Shown one piece after another: positions 1-5,748 of a stretch of DNA of 5,748 bases (position 1 is its first letter; every line of letters begins with the position of its first letter). The notes beneath the pieces were generated by a model that was given only the letters and a program-made list of their open reading frames with translations, had not been told where the DNA came from and did no database searches. Source of the DNA: Pseudomonadota bacterium (GTDB taxonomy: Bacteria; Hydrothermota; 32-111; QNBC01); NCBI GenBank assembly GCA_011682715.1, contig JAACEC010000067.1, positions 1 to 5,748 of the forward strand, in the 5' to 3' direction. The translations under genes were made by a program, and so were the position numbers.

Positions 1-1038
1 TTGGATTGCAACACGCACGATATTGTTGTCCGGTTGCTGAGCTGTAAGCGTAGATCCGGCTGTTTGCGTATGAAATCTCAGCATCATTGATTTTACCTTT
101 TTAGCTCCAAATTTCTCCTTCATTATTTTAGCCCACATTCTTCTTGCCGCTCTGAATTTTGCTATCTCTTCGAAGAGATCGTTATGTGCATTGAAGAAGA
201 AGGACAATCTTCCTGCAAAAGCATCTATGTCAAGTCCGGCATCAATCGCCGCTTTACAGTACTCTATTCCGTCAGCCAATGTAAATGCAACTTCCTGAGC
301 CGCCGATGACCCCGCTTCACGAATATGATAGCCGGATATGGAGATCGTATTCCATTTTGGTACATTCTGCGAGCAAAATTCAAATATATTAGTGATCAGT
401 CGCATGGAAGGCTTCGGAGGAAAGACATACGTTCCTCTCGCTATGTACTCCTTGAGAATATCATTCTGTATTGTTCCCCTTATTTTATCAGCCGATACAC
501 CCTGCTTTTCCGCAACGGCAATATACATTGCAAGAAGTGCTGGAGCCGTAGCGTTTATAGTCATAGAGGTTGATACCTTGTCCAACGAAATATCCTTGAA
601 AAGTATTTCCATATCACTAAGTGTATCTATTGCTACTCCTACCTTTCCCACTTCCCCTTCACTCACAGGATCATCCGAATCATAGCCGATTTGAGTAGGT
701 AAATCGAATGCCACGGATAATCCGGTCTGTCCCTGTTCAAGGAGATATTTGTACCTTTCGTTGGATTCTTCGGCGGTGCCGAAACCCGCATATTGTCTCA
801 TGGTCCAAAATCTACCACGATACATTGTTGGATAAACACCACGGGTATAGGGATACTGCCCGGGAAAATTTAATTTTTCATTATAATTCTCCTCATAATC
901 AAGAGGAGTATACAACCTTTGAACATTCTCACCACTCGAATCCTTTAAGTTCTTCCTTTCCTGAGCTTTGGATAAAAAAGGTTTAAGAACTTTATTCTCC
1001 CATTTTTCTTTTTCTTTCTTCGTTTCCTCTTTACTCAT
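1..1038 (-). CDS. Methylmalonyl-CoA mutase large (catalytic) subunit, N-terminal 346 residues, cut by window edge
   Basis: This gene encodes the adenosylcobalamin-dependent enzyme that interconverts succinyl-CoA and (R)-methylmalonyl-CoA in the cytosol, a step of propionate formation or breakdown. The reading frame is open from the ATG at 1038 to base 1. The translation shows the family motifs TRGVYPTMYRGRFWTMRQYAGF (about residues 65-86, quoted here in overlapping parts: TRGVYPTMY, RFWTMRQYAGF), GLSVAFDLPTQ (106-116), GTIQNDILKEYIAR (188-201), SISGYHIREAG (233-243) and FHTQTAG (322-328). Tyr83, Arg201 and His238 fall at a constant offset of 6 from Tyr89, Arg207 and His244 of the Propionibacterium enzyme. 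Tyr plus Arg is the methylmalonyl-CoA signature; isobutyryl-CoA mutase has Phe and Gln. Short large subunits are about 550 residues with a separate B12-binding subunit, and long ones exceed 700 with the B12 domain fused; which applies lies outside the window. The start is set by an internal ribosome binding site and overlaps the ackA stop by 8 nt. The mutA/mutB/mcm symbols are used inconsistently, so none is given. Confidence 0.93.
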   Translation of the reverse strand, partial: MSKEETKKEKEKWENKVLKPFLSKAQERKNLKDSSGENVQRLYTPLDYEENYNEKLNFPGQYPYTRGVYPTMYRGRFWTMRQYAGFGTAEESNERYKYLLEQGQTGLSVAFDLPTQIGYDSDDPVSEGEVGKVGVAIDTLSDMEILFKDISLDKVSTSMTINATAPALLAMYIAVAEKQGVSADKIRGTIQNDILKEYIARGTYVFPPKPSMRLITNIFEFCSQNVPKWNTISISGYHIREAGSSAAQEVAFTLADGIEYCKAAIDAGLDIDAFAGRLSFFFNAHNDLFEEIAKFRAARRMWAKIMKEKFGAKKVKSMMLRFHTQTAGSTLTAQQPDNNIVRVAIQ

Positions 1039-2245
1039 CACCACCTCTACGGTTTTTAACTATTTTTTCGGTATCCCGAGCGATCATAAGCTCTTCGTTC
1101 GTCGGTACTACAGCGACTTTCACTCTGGAATCTTCCGTTGTTATGATTTTTTGCTCCCCTCTGAATCTGTTTCTGGACCTGTCTAATTTTATCCCGAGAA
1201 ATTCCATATCAGATAGAATCATTTCTCTCATTTCCCAACCGTTTTCGCCAATGCCAGCTGTAAATATTACAAGATCCAATCCGTTCATTACCGCCGCATA
1301 CATGCCGATATACTTTTTTACATAGTAAGCGAATATCTTTAAAGATAGGGCTGCCTTTTCATCGCCTTCCATTGCCTTTTTTTCAATATCTCTCATATCA
1401 CTTGAAATTTCCGATATGCCAAGCAATCCGCTCTTTTTATACAGAATATCTCTCATCTCCGTCGCACTGAAGCCTTCTTTTTCCATGAGAAACGGAACGA
1501 TTGCAGGATCAATATCTCCGGCTCGCGTACCCATGGGAATACCGCACATTGTCCCGAAACCGAGTGACGTGTCTACACTCTTTCCTCGATCGACCGCTGC
1601 TATACTTGACCCGTTCCCCAAATGGCAAGTAACAATTTTAAGCTTATCTCTTGTTGTACCGAGCATTTTTGCTCCTTCTGTGGAAACATAGTCATGGCTC
1701 GTCCCATGAAAGCCGTACCTCCTGATTTTGTATTTTTCATAATATTTATACGGTATAGCATAGATATAAGCATGTTTAGGGAGTGTTGAGTGAAATGCCG
1801 TGTCAAAAACGGCTACATTGGGAATTCCTGGAAGCAATTCTCTTATAGCGTTGATACCGAGGAGATTGGGCGGATTGTGTAACGGAGCAAGCTCGGTACA
1901 ATCTTCGAGAGCTTTTATTACATCATCATCTATTAATACGGAACCGGAAAAAGCCTCTCCTCCATGAACGACCCTATGTCCCACGGCTTTGATCTCGCTC
2001 AGAGATTTCAATGCTCCGTACTTTTTATCCTCTAACATATCGAGAATTATTTCAATACCCTTTTTGTGGTTTTCAACGGGTAAAACCTTTTTTAATTTGT
2101 CTAATCCTTTCTTCGTATGGGATAATATTGCACCCTCCATCCCCACTCTTTCTATGATTCCTTTAACAATAGGTGTCGTTTCACCCTTTTTAAAATACTG
2201 ATACTTAATCGATGAACTACCGCTATTTATAACCAAAATATTCAT
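1031..2245 (-). CDS. ackA: Acetate kinase (possibly acting on propionate)
   Basis: This cytosolic kinase interconverts acyl phosphate plus ADP with carboxylate plus ATP, the ATP-yielding end step of acetate or propionate fermentation. At 404 residues it has the normal family length. It opens with VINSGSSSIKY (phosphate-binding, 5-15), then VGHRVVHGG (88-96), PLHNPPN (121-127), VFDTAFH (146-152), RYGFHGTSH (176-184), HLGNGSS (208-214), MGTRAGDIDP (238-247), TAGIGEN (329-335) and PTNEEL (381-386). Asn7, Arg91, Val93, His123, Asp148, His180, Arg241 and Glu384 sit at exactly the Methanosarcina thermophila acetate kinase numbers, so catalysis should be intact. The loop usually read as GFTPLEG is GFGTMCG here (229-235), giving Thr at the acyl-pocket position that is Pro232 in the Methanosarcina enzyme. 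The ATG at 2245 follows AAGGAG with 5 nt spacing. It is the first gene of an operon with the mutase. No phosphotransacetylase is visible. Whether acetate or propionate is the main substrate cannot be told from sequence. Confidence 0.95.
   Translation of the reverse strand: MNILVINSGSSSIKYQYFKKGETTPIVKGIIERVGMEGAILSHTKKGLDKLKKVLPVENHKKGIEIILDMLEDKKYGALKSLSEIKAVGHRVVHGGEAFSGSVLIDDDVIKALEDCTELAPLHNPPNLLGINAIRELLPGIPNVAVFDTAFHSTLPKHAYIYAIPYKYYEKYKIRRYGFHGTSHDYVSTEGAKMLGTTRDKLKIVTCHLGNGSSIAAVDRGKSVDTSLGFGTMCGIPMGTRAGDIDPAIVPFLMEKEGFSATEMRDILYKKSGLLGISEISSDMRDIEKKAMEGDEKAALSLKIFAYYVKKYIGMYAAVMNGLDLVIFTAGIGENGWEMREMILSDMEFLGIKLDRSRNRFRGEQKIITTEDSRVKVAVVPTNEELMIARDTEKIVKNRRGGDE
1041..1048 (-). promoter_or_regulatory. 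Ribosome binding site of the mutase, inside the end of ackA
   Basis: Read on the minus strand, AGAGGTGG lies just upstream of the mutase ATG at 1038, with GAGG 5 nt from the start codon. It falls within the last codons of ackA (encoding Arg-Gly-Gly), and the start codon sits inside the ackA ending ATGAGTAA. This fixes the mutase start and suggests translational coupling. Confidence 0.8.
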
Positions 2246-2266
2246 AACAACTCCTTTTCTTGCCCT

Positions 2267-2294
2267 ATTATATATTTTTAGCGATATATGTCAA
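2267..2294 (-). promoter_or_regulatory. Sigma-70-type promoter of the ackA-mutase operon
   Basis: On the minus strand a perfect -35 box TTGACA (2294-2289) is separated by 16 nt from a perfect -10 box TATAAT (2272-2267). Transcription would begin near 2260, giving a leader of about 15 nt before the ackA ATG at 2245, with AAGGAG at 2256-2251. Sequence upstream of the -35 box is A/T-rich and includes the inverted repeat TAAAT-GGA-ATTTA at 2299-2311, which might be an UP-like element or an operator, or chance. Confidence 0.8.
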
Positions 2295-2378
2295 GATTTA
2301 AATGGAATTTACGATAATTTTTCAACTTATACCTCTCTACCCGTATTTCTTCACGCATAGTCGGGCTTTGAAATGCTT
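2295..2378. other. Short spacer between cheR and the ackA promoter, no clear terminator
   Basis: This 84-nt spacer follows the cheR stop on the minus strand. The only stem is CCCG paired with CGGG across about 17 nt (2341-2366), with no T-run after it, so it does not look like an intrinsic terminator. Transcription from cheR could therefore read into ackA-mutase, although the operon has its own strong promoter. I see no gene here. Confidence 0.5.
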
Positions 2379-3770
2379 CTATCCTATCAACTGCTGTAAA
2401 AAGAACAATCTCGATTTTACAACTTCGGAAACCAGTTTCGAACTTAGCTCGGGCATTAACTCCACAAAAAGTTTATTTTCCTTGTAATTCTCCAGCAAAT
2501 TACTTATCTCGAGAAAAATCTCCTTCGCCTTTATATAATCCTCTCCGTCAAAATAGATATTGGCAATATCTATGAGAGCGGGGACAAATCGTTTTCTTTC
2601 TTTAATTACAATATCAAATATCTCTTTTGCCTTTTTCTCGTTCCCCAACGAGTGATTAAAGTGCCCATAAATGTACATTATCCAGATATACTCATTATCG
2701 CTGTAATAATTTAAATTGTTTTTAATGGTTTCCAGCGCATATTCGTACTTTCCTATATTAAACATAATAAAGGCAAAAAGCATATTCATTATTTTTCGTT
2801 CTTTCTCCGGTGCATCTTTGTAGGAGTAGCGAATCATACTCAGGACGGTACTGTACTCTTTTTTTCTGTAATTATACATTATGTCGTCAATCCCTATATA
2901 GTTTCCCTTTTCACCTTCATTCCCCCTTCCCGGCATAATCTTTTCGTATATCTCCTCAACATCTTTCCCCGTTTTACTGTGCTTAGTGTAATAAAAACCC
3001 TCTTCGGAATAGATTTTATCAAAAATATATTTCTCTCCGTACAATGCCTCCCCGGCACCGATAAAAAGGATACCATCATCTCTTAACAATCTGTTAATAT
3101 TCTCGAGTATCATGTTCGACGCTTCTTTTTTCATATAGATAAAAACGTTTTTGCATAAAATTACGTTGTAGTAGTTACTCAATTTCGATTCCGCTATATC
3201 CATCAAATTAAATCGCTCGAAATTCACCATCTTTTTGATATAACTCTTAACGCTGTACAAATTCTTCCTCTGAAAAAAATAGAGCGATTGATAATTCGTT
3301 ATTGGGGTATCCGTTTTGAAAGAAAACTTGTCGTAAATCCCGAGTTTCGCATCGTTTATGGCATTCATGGAGATGTCACATGCATAAGTATCAAATCTGT
3401 TTTTAAACTCCGGATAAAAATAATCGATAAGCATGGCTATCGAATACGGTTCTTCTCCTGTTGCACACCCAAGATCCCATATTTTGACCTTCTCATATTT
3501 GTTGAGCAGTTGTGGAATAATATGTATTCTTAAATTCTCATAAATATCTTCATTTCTAAAAAAATAGGTGTCTTTTATCGTTAATTGATCAACAACATTG
3601 TTAAATTCATCATGAATATTCTGTTCAATTATCTCGTAATAATTGTCCAGGCTTACCCCTAACATAGAAATTCTGCCGTTTATTATTTCAAAAAGAATAT
3701 TCTTGAAATTGTAACGAATAAGAAGTCCCGTTTTATCTTCTATCAACTTTGCAATATCATCAATATTCAT
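2379..3770 (-). CDS. cheR: CheR-type chemoreceptor methyltransferase fused to a C-terminal TPR-like region
   Basis: CheR proteins use S-adenosylmethionine to methylate glutamates of chemoreceptors in the cytoplasm, setting adaptation. Residues 1-70 form the N-terminal helical part, ending in DTYFFRN (67-73), matching the family TxFFR motif. The SAM-binding motif LGCATGEEPYS (100-110) follows, then CDISMNAINDAKLGIY (131-146) with the adenosine-binding acidic residue Asp132, FNLMD (187-191), LCKNVFIYM (205-213) and GILFIGAGEAL (233-243). All core motifs are present, so the enzyme looks active. Plain CheR proteins are about 270-290 residues; this one is 463. After a linker (about 265-290) the C-terminus is helical, with three TPR-like units at roughly 325-358, 359-392 and 393-427. 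CheR-TPR fusions are known (FrzF of Myxococcus, WspC of Pseudomonas). No other chemotaxis gene lies in the window, so its receptor is unknown. The gene appears more A/T-rich than ackA and the mutase (two sampled 60-base stretches about 27-32% G+C). ATG 3770 follows AGGAG with 5 nt spacing. Confidence 0.93.
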   Translation of the reverse strand: MNIDDIAKLIEDKTGLLIRYNFKNILFEIINGRISMLGVSLDNYYEIIEQNIHDEFNNVVDQLTIKDTYFFRNEDIYENLRIHIIPQLLNKYEKVKIWDLGCATGEEPYSIAMLIDYFYPEFKNRFDTYACDISMNAINDAKLGIYDKFSFKTDTPITNYQSLYFFQRKNLYSVKSYIKKMVNFERFNLMDIAESKLSNYYNVILCKNVFIYMKKEASNMILENINRLLRDDGILFIGAGEALYGEKYIFDKIYSEEGFYYTKHSKTGKDVEEIYEKIMPGRGNEGEKGNYIGIDDIMYNYRKKEYSTVLSMIRYSYKDAPEKERKIMNMLFAFIMFNIGKYEYALETIKNNLNYYSDNEYIWIMYIYGHFNHSLGNEKKAKEIFDIVIKERKRFVPALIDIANIYFDGEDYIKAKEIFLEISNLLENYKENKLFVELMPELSSKLVSEVVKSRLFFLQQLIG

Positions 3771-3787
3771 ACTTACTCCTACTTTAC

Positions 3788-3816
3788 ATGTTAAACCATA
3801 TACGCCATTCCGTCAA
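3788..3816 (-). promoter_or_regulatory. Probable promoter of cheR
   Basis: On the minus strand a -35 box TTGACG (3816-3811, 5 of 6 consensus) lies 17 nt before TAACAT (3793-3788, 4 of 6). Transcription would start near 3781, leaving a leader of only about 11 nt with the AGGAG ribosome binding site (3780-3776) almost at the 5' end. An alternative is TTGGGA about 17 nt before TACACT further upstream, which would give a longer leader; both its boxes are weaker. Confidence 0.45.
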
Positions 3817-3880
3817 TAATAATCTTATTTTTTATAGTGTATAATTACGTACCTATCTTCCCAATTTCCTGATTCTTTTA

Positions 3881-3910
3881 TTGACAAGACCATTGAAATG
3901 GTTTTATAAT
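3881..3910 (+). promoter_or_regulatory. Consensus sigma-70-type promoter of the M3 peptidase gene
   Basis: TTGACA at 3881-3886 and TATAAT at 3905-3910 are both perfect consensus hexamers, with an 18-nt spacer. Transcription would begin near 3917, about 18 nt before the ATG at 3935. The -35 box starts with an in-frame TTG which opens the longest reading frame, so that longer start is a promoter and not a coding sequence. Confidence 0.82.
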
Positions 3911-3921
3911 AGTAAAAACAA

Positions 3922-3929
3922 AGAGGTGA
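3922..3929 (+). promoter_or_regulatory. Ribosome binding site that fixes the peptidase start
   Basis: AGAGGTGA lies 5 nt before the ATG at 3935, an ideal position. It supports starting the protein at 3935 and not at the upstream TTG (3881), which has no comparable site. Confidence 0.85.
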
Positions 3930-3934
3930 AGTTT

Positions 3935-5614
3935 ATGTATGATAATATTGAAGTTAAAAGTTGGAGCGATGTGGAACCTTATTACAAAGAGTTGTATAGC
4001 AGAGGTATCAATTCGGTAGAAGAACTTGAGCAGTGGATAATCGATAGAAGTAAATTGTACGCTTTATTAGATGAAGCTTACGCCAGGGCATACATAAATC
4101 TACAACGATATACCGACAATAAGGATTACGAAAAGACCTTTAAAAACTTTACAAAAAATATATTTCCCGAGTATAAAAAGTATAACTTTGTGCTGGATAA
4201 AAAGCTCTACGAGTGCAAATTCCGAAAGAAATTAAACGAGGACAAATACGGTATTTTCCTGAGAAATTTGGTAAATCAGATGGAATTATTCAGGGAGAAA
4301 AACATACCTTTGGAAACAGAAGAAGTTAATTTATCGTCGAAATACGGTAAACTCATAGGTTCGACGCAAGTGGAATTCGATGGTAAAAAATACACACTAC
4401 AGAAAATAAATGTTATTTTAACAAATAAAGACAGAAAAAAGAGAAAAAATGCCTGGCTCTCAAAGAGCAAATCGGTTTCAAAACACGCTAAAGAACTTGA
4501 TAATCTCTTTGATAGGCTTAGAAAAATCCGATCCGAGGAGGCAAAGAATGCAGGATTTGACAACTACAGAGATTATATGTTTCGTTTGAAGGACAGATTC
4601 GACTATACTCCGGAAGATTGCTACAAGTTTCACGAATCGGTTAAAAATGTCGTTGTTCCGAAGATAAAGAATCTCATTGATGATAGAAAAAAAGCATTGA
4701 ACACAGATGAAATACGTCCGTGGGACAAAACCGCCGAAGGGCCGGATGAACCCGAACTTAGGCCTTTTAAAAATGGTGAAGAGCTACTGGAGGGGGTTAT
4801 CAACATCTATGATAAGCTTGACCATGAATTTGCCGATTATATCAGAATAATGAAAAAACATGATATGTTTGATCTTGATAGTAGAAAAGGAAAAGCTCCG
4901 GGAGGGTTCAACTATCCGCTTCAAAAAACCGGTATGCCCTTTATTTTTATGAATGCTGTGGGCTTGCATAGAGATGTAATCACACTTCTGCACGAAGGAG
5001 GTCATGCAACTCATACATTTCGAATGAAACACATCCCAATCATCGAATACAGACATACTCCGTCGGAAGTTGCCGAACTTGCGAGTATGAGCATGGAACT
5101 TCTAACAATGGACTATTGGGATGAATTTTATAAGGACGAGAAACAGTTAAAAAAAACCAAATCGGATCATCTTTATAGAATAATAAACTTTTTCCCCTGG
5201 TGCATGAGTGTGGATAAATTTCAACACTGGATCTATCTGAACCCCTCTCATACTCCGGAAGAAAGAAACGAAGAATGGAAGAGAATAGCCAAAGATTTTA
5301 GCGAATATTATGTGAATTGGTCGGGATATGAGAAGTATTTGCCTAATTTATGGTATCTTCAATTACATATTTTTGAAGTTCCATTCTACTATATAGAATA
5401 CGGGATGGCTCAACTCGGTGCATTGCAAATTTGGAGGAATTATATGAATGATCCTAAAAATACCATTGAACGCTATAAGTATGCCTTATCCCTCGGCAAT
5501 TCAAAACCAATAAAAGAAATCTACGACGCCGCCGGAATAAAATTTAGGTTTGATGAGGCTCTAATTAATGAAATCACAGATTTTGCGATACAAGAATATC
5601 GTAAAATAAAATAA
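3935..5614 (+). CDS. M3-family oligoendopeptidase (PepF-like zinc metallopeptidase)
   Basis: This 559-residue zinc metallopeptidase should cut short peptides in the cytoplasm; no signal peptide or membrane segment is seen. The catalytic motif is LLHEGGHATH, with zinc ligands His353 and His357 and catalytic Glu354, matching the family HExGHxxH. The third zinc ligand is probably Glu381 in SEVAELASMSME. Before it lies GGFNYPLQKTGMPFIFMN (about 323-340), the family's substrate-side segment, and after it PFYYIEYGMAQLGALQIW (about 483-500), whose tyrosines belong to the active-site region of M3 peptidases. The N-terminal 190 or so residues are charged and helical, as expected for the lid half of the fold. 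Length fits the roughly 560-600-residue M3B group, shorter than thimet-type enzymes (about 680). It is monocistronic or leads into the flavin reductase-like gene 46 nt downstream. The start is set by the ribosome binding site and promoter. The exact M3 subfamily and natural peptides are not known from sequence, so pepF is not assigned as a symbol. Confidence 0.93.
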   Translation: MYDNIEVKSWSDVEPYYKELYSRGINSVEELEQWIIDRSKLYALLDEAYARAYINLQRYTDNKDYEKTFKNFTKNIFPEYKKYNFVLDKKLYECKFRKKLNEDKYGIFLRNLVNQMELFREKNIPLETEEVNLSSKYGKLIGSTQVEFDGKKYTLQKINVILTNKDRKKRKNAWLSKSKSVSKHAKELDNLFDRLRKIRSEEAKNAGFDNYRDYMFRLKDRFDYTPEDCYKFHESVKNVVVPKIKNLIDDRKKALNTDEIRPWDKTAEGPDEPELRPFKNGEELLEGVINIYDKLDHEFADYIRIMKKHDMFDLDSRKGKAPGGFNYPLQKTGMPFIFMNAVGLHRDVITLLHEGGHATHTFRMKHIPIIEYRHTPSEVAELASMSMELLTMDYWDEFYKDEKQLKKTKSDHLYRIINFFPWCMSVDKFQHWIYLNPSHTPEERNEEWKRIAKDFSEYYVNWSGYEKYLPNLWYLQLHIFEVPFYYIEYGMAQLGALQIWRNYMNDPKNTIERYKYALSLGNSKPIKEIYDAAGIKFRFDEALINEITDFAIQEYRKIK

Positions 5615-5660
5615 CAACGTTATTGTTTATAGGGAATAAAAACCCGGGGTAAATGGAATA

Positions 5661-5748
5661 ATGAAAATATTCTCCAACGTTAATGTAAAAAAATTGAATG
5701 AGAACATATTTCACCTTGTGGACGACAAATGGATGTTAATAACAGCCG
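5661..5748 (+). CDS. Probable flavin reductase-like (FMN-binding split-barrel) protein, N-terminal 29 codons, cut by window edge
   Basis: Only the first 29 residues are present. Residues 14-29, ending NIFHLVDDKWMLITA, resemble the start of small (about 180-200 residue) flavin reductase-like proteins of anaerobes, which typically read F-x-L-I-x-x-D-WMLITAG near the N-terminus. Family members bind FMN in a split beta-barrel; their physiological role is usually unknown. The ATG at 5661 has a modest ribosome binding site, GGGG at 5646-5649. It starts 46 nt after the peptidase stop on the same strand with no clear terminator between, so cotranscription is possible. The call rests on one short motif recalled from the family. 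Confidence 0.6.
   Translation, partial: MKIFSNVNVKKLNENIFHLVDDKWMLITA

Larger units (their letters stand above)
3771..3934. promoter_or_regulatory. Divergent regulatory region between cheR and the M3 peptidase gene
   Basis: This 164-nt A/T-rich region separates two genes transcribed away from each other. It holds the probable cheR promoter on the minus strand and a consensus promoter for the peptidase on the plus strand, with about 64 nt between the two -35 boxes (3817-3880). I find no convincing operator, riboswitch or small gene in it. Joint control of the two genes is possible but not shown. Confidence 0.6.

Noticed and set aside
325..1186. Several plus-strand open frames (325-573, 338-685, 708-986, 968-1186)
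   Set aside because: They lie antisense to the mutase and the end of ackA, whose translations show strong family motifs. Their own translations resemble nothing and lack good ribosome binding sites.
1143..2201. Open frames on either strand inside ackA (1143-1325, 1416-1691, 1600-1806, 1989-2201)
   Set aside because: They are out-of-frame shadows of ackA without recognisable motifs.
2341..2366. CCCG/CGGG stem after cheR as an intrinsic terminator
   Set aside because: The stem is only 4-5 bp with a loop of about 17 nt and no T-run.
2302..3533. Open frames overlapping cheR (2302-2487 and 3288-3533 plus, 2894-3079 minus)
   Set aside because: cheR carries continuous domain motifs across the region; these have none.
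3840..3845. A second plus-strand TATAAT upstream of the peptidase
   Set aside because: No -35-like hexamer at a usable distance and no extended -10 TG; the promoter at 3881-3910 is far better.
4276..5056. Minus-strand open frames inside the peptidase gene (4276-4563, 4784-5056)
   Set aside because: They are antisense shadows of a well-supported M3 peptidase gene.
5610..5624. Hairpin AATAAC-AAC-GTTATT at the end of the peptidase gene as a terminator
   Set aside because: The 6-bp stem is nearly all A/T, includes the stop codon and has no T-run after it.
1..5748. CRISPR array, tRNA/rRNA, insertion sequence or phage gene
   Set aside because: No regularly spaced repeats, RNA gene signatures, transposase motifs or flanking inverted repeats were seen; nearly all sequence is accounted for by five ordinary genes.

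Overview
The window is about 40% G+C by eye and carries five protein-coding genes, two of them cut by the window edges. It looks like bacterial chromosome. Promoters have sigma-70-type hexamers, ribosome binding sites are strong AGGAG/GAGGTG types, and one gene is a chemotaxis methyltransferase. The content (acetate kinase, B12-dependent methylmalonyl-CoA mutase, cytosolic oligopeptidase) suggests an anaerobic or facultative fermenter that may use amino acids or peptides and has chemotaxis or a related signalling system. The phylum cannot be fixed from this sequence alone.

Layout: (1) positions 1-2294, minus strand, hold a two-gene operon. It starts at a consensus promoter at 2267-2294, continues with acetate kinase (ackA), and then the first 346 codons of the methylmalonyl-CoA mutase large subunit, which run off the left edge. 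The two genes overlap by 8 nt and the second ribosome binding site lies inside the end of ackA. (2) Positions 2379-3770, minus strand, encode a CheR-type methyltransferase fused to a C-terminal TPR-like helical region. (3) Positions 3771-3934 are a divergent regulatory region. (4) Positions 3935-5614, plus strand, encode an M3-family oligoendopeptidase. (5) From 5661, plus strand, come the first 29 codons of a probable flavin reductase-like protein.

How the genes fit together: the ackA-mutase pair joins succinyl-CoA/methylmalonyl-CoA interconversion to acyl-phosphate substrate-level phosphorylation, as expected in succinate/propionate fermentation or its reverse. The kinase keeps every catalytic residue of acetate kinase but departs from the usual sequence in the loop forming part of the acyl pocket. 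The CheR-TPR gene and the peptidase are separate transcription units with no evident functional link to the operon. I see no mobile element, CRISPR array, RNA gene or convincing terminator. Nothing here clearly amounts to an undescribed system; the points most worth a second look are the kinase-mutase coupling, the kinase pocket change, the orphan CheR-TPR fusion and the start-site correction of the peptidase.
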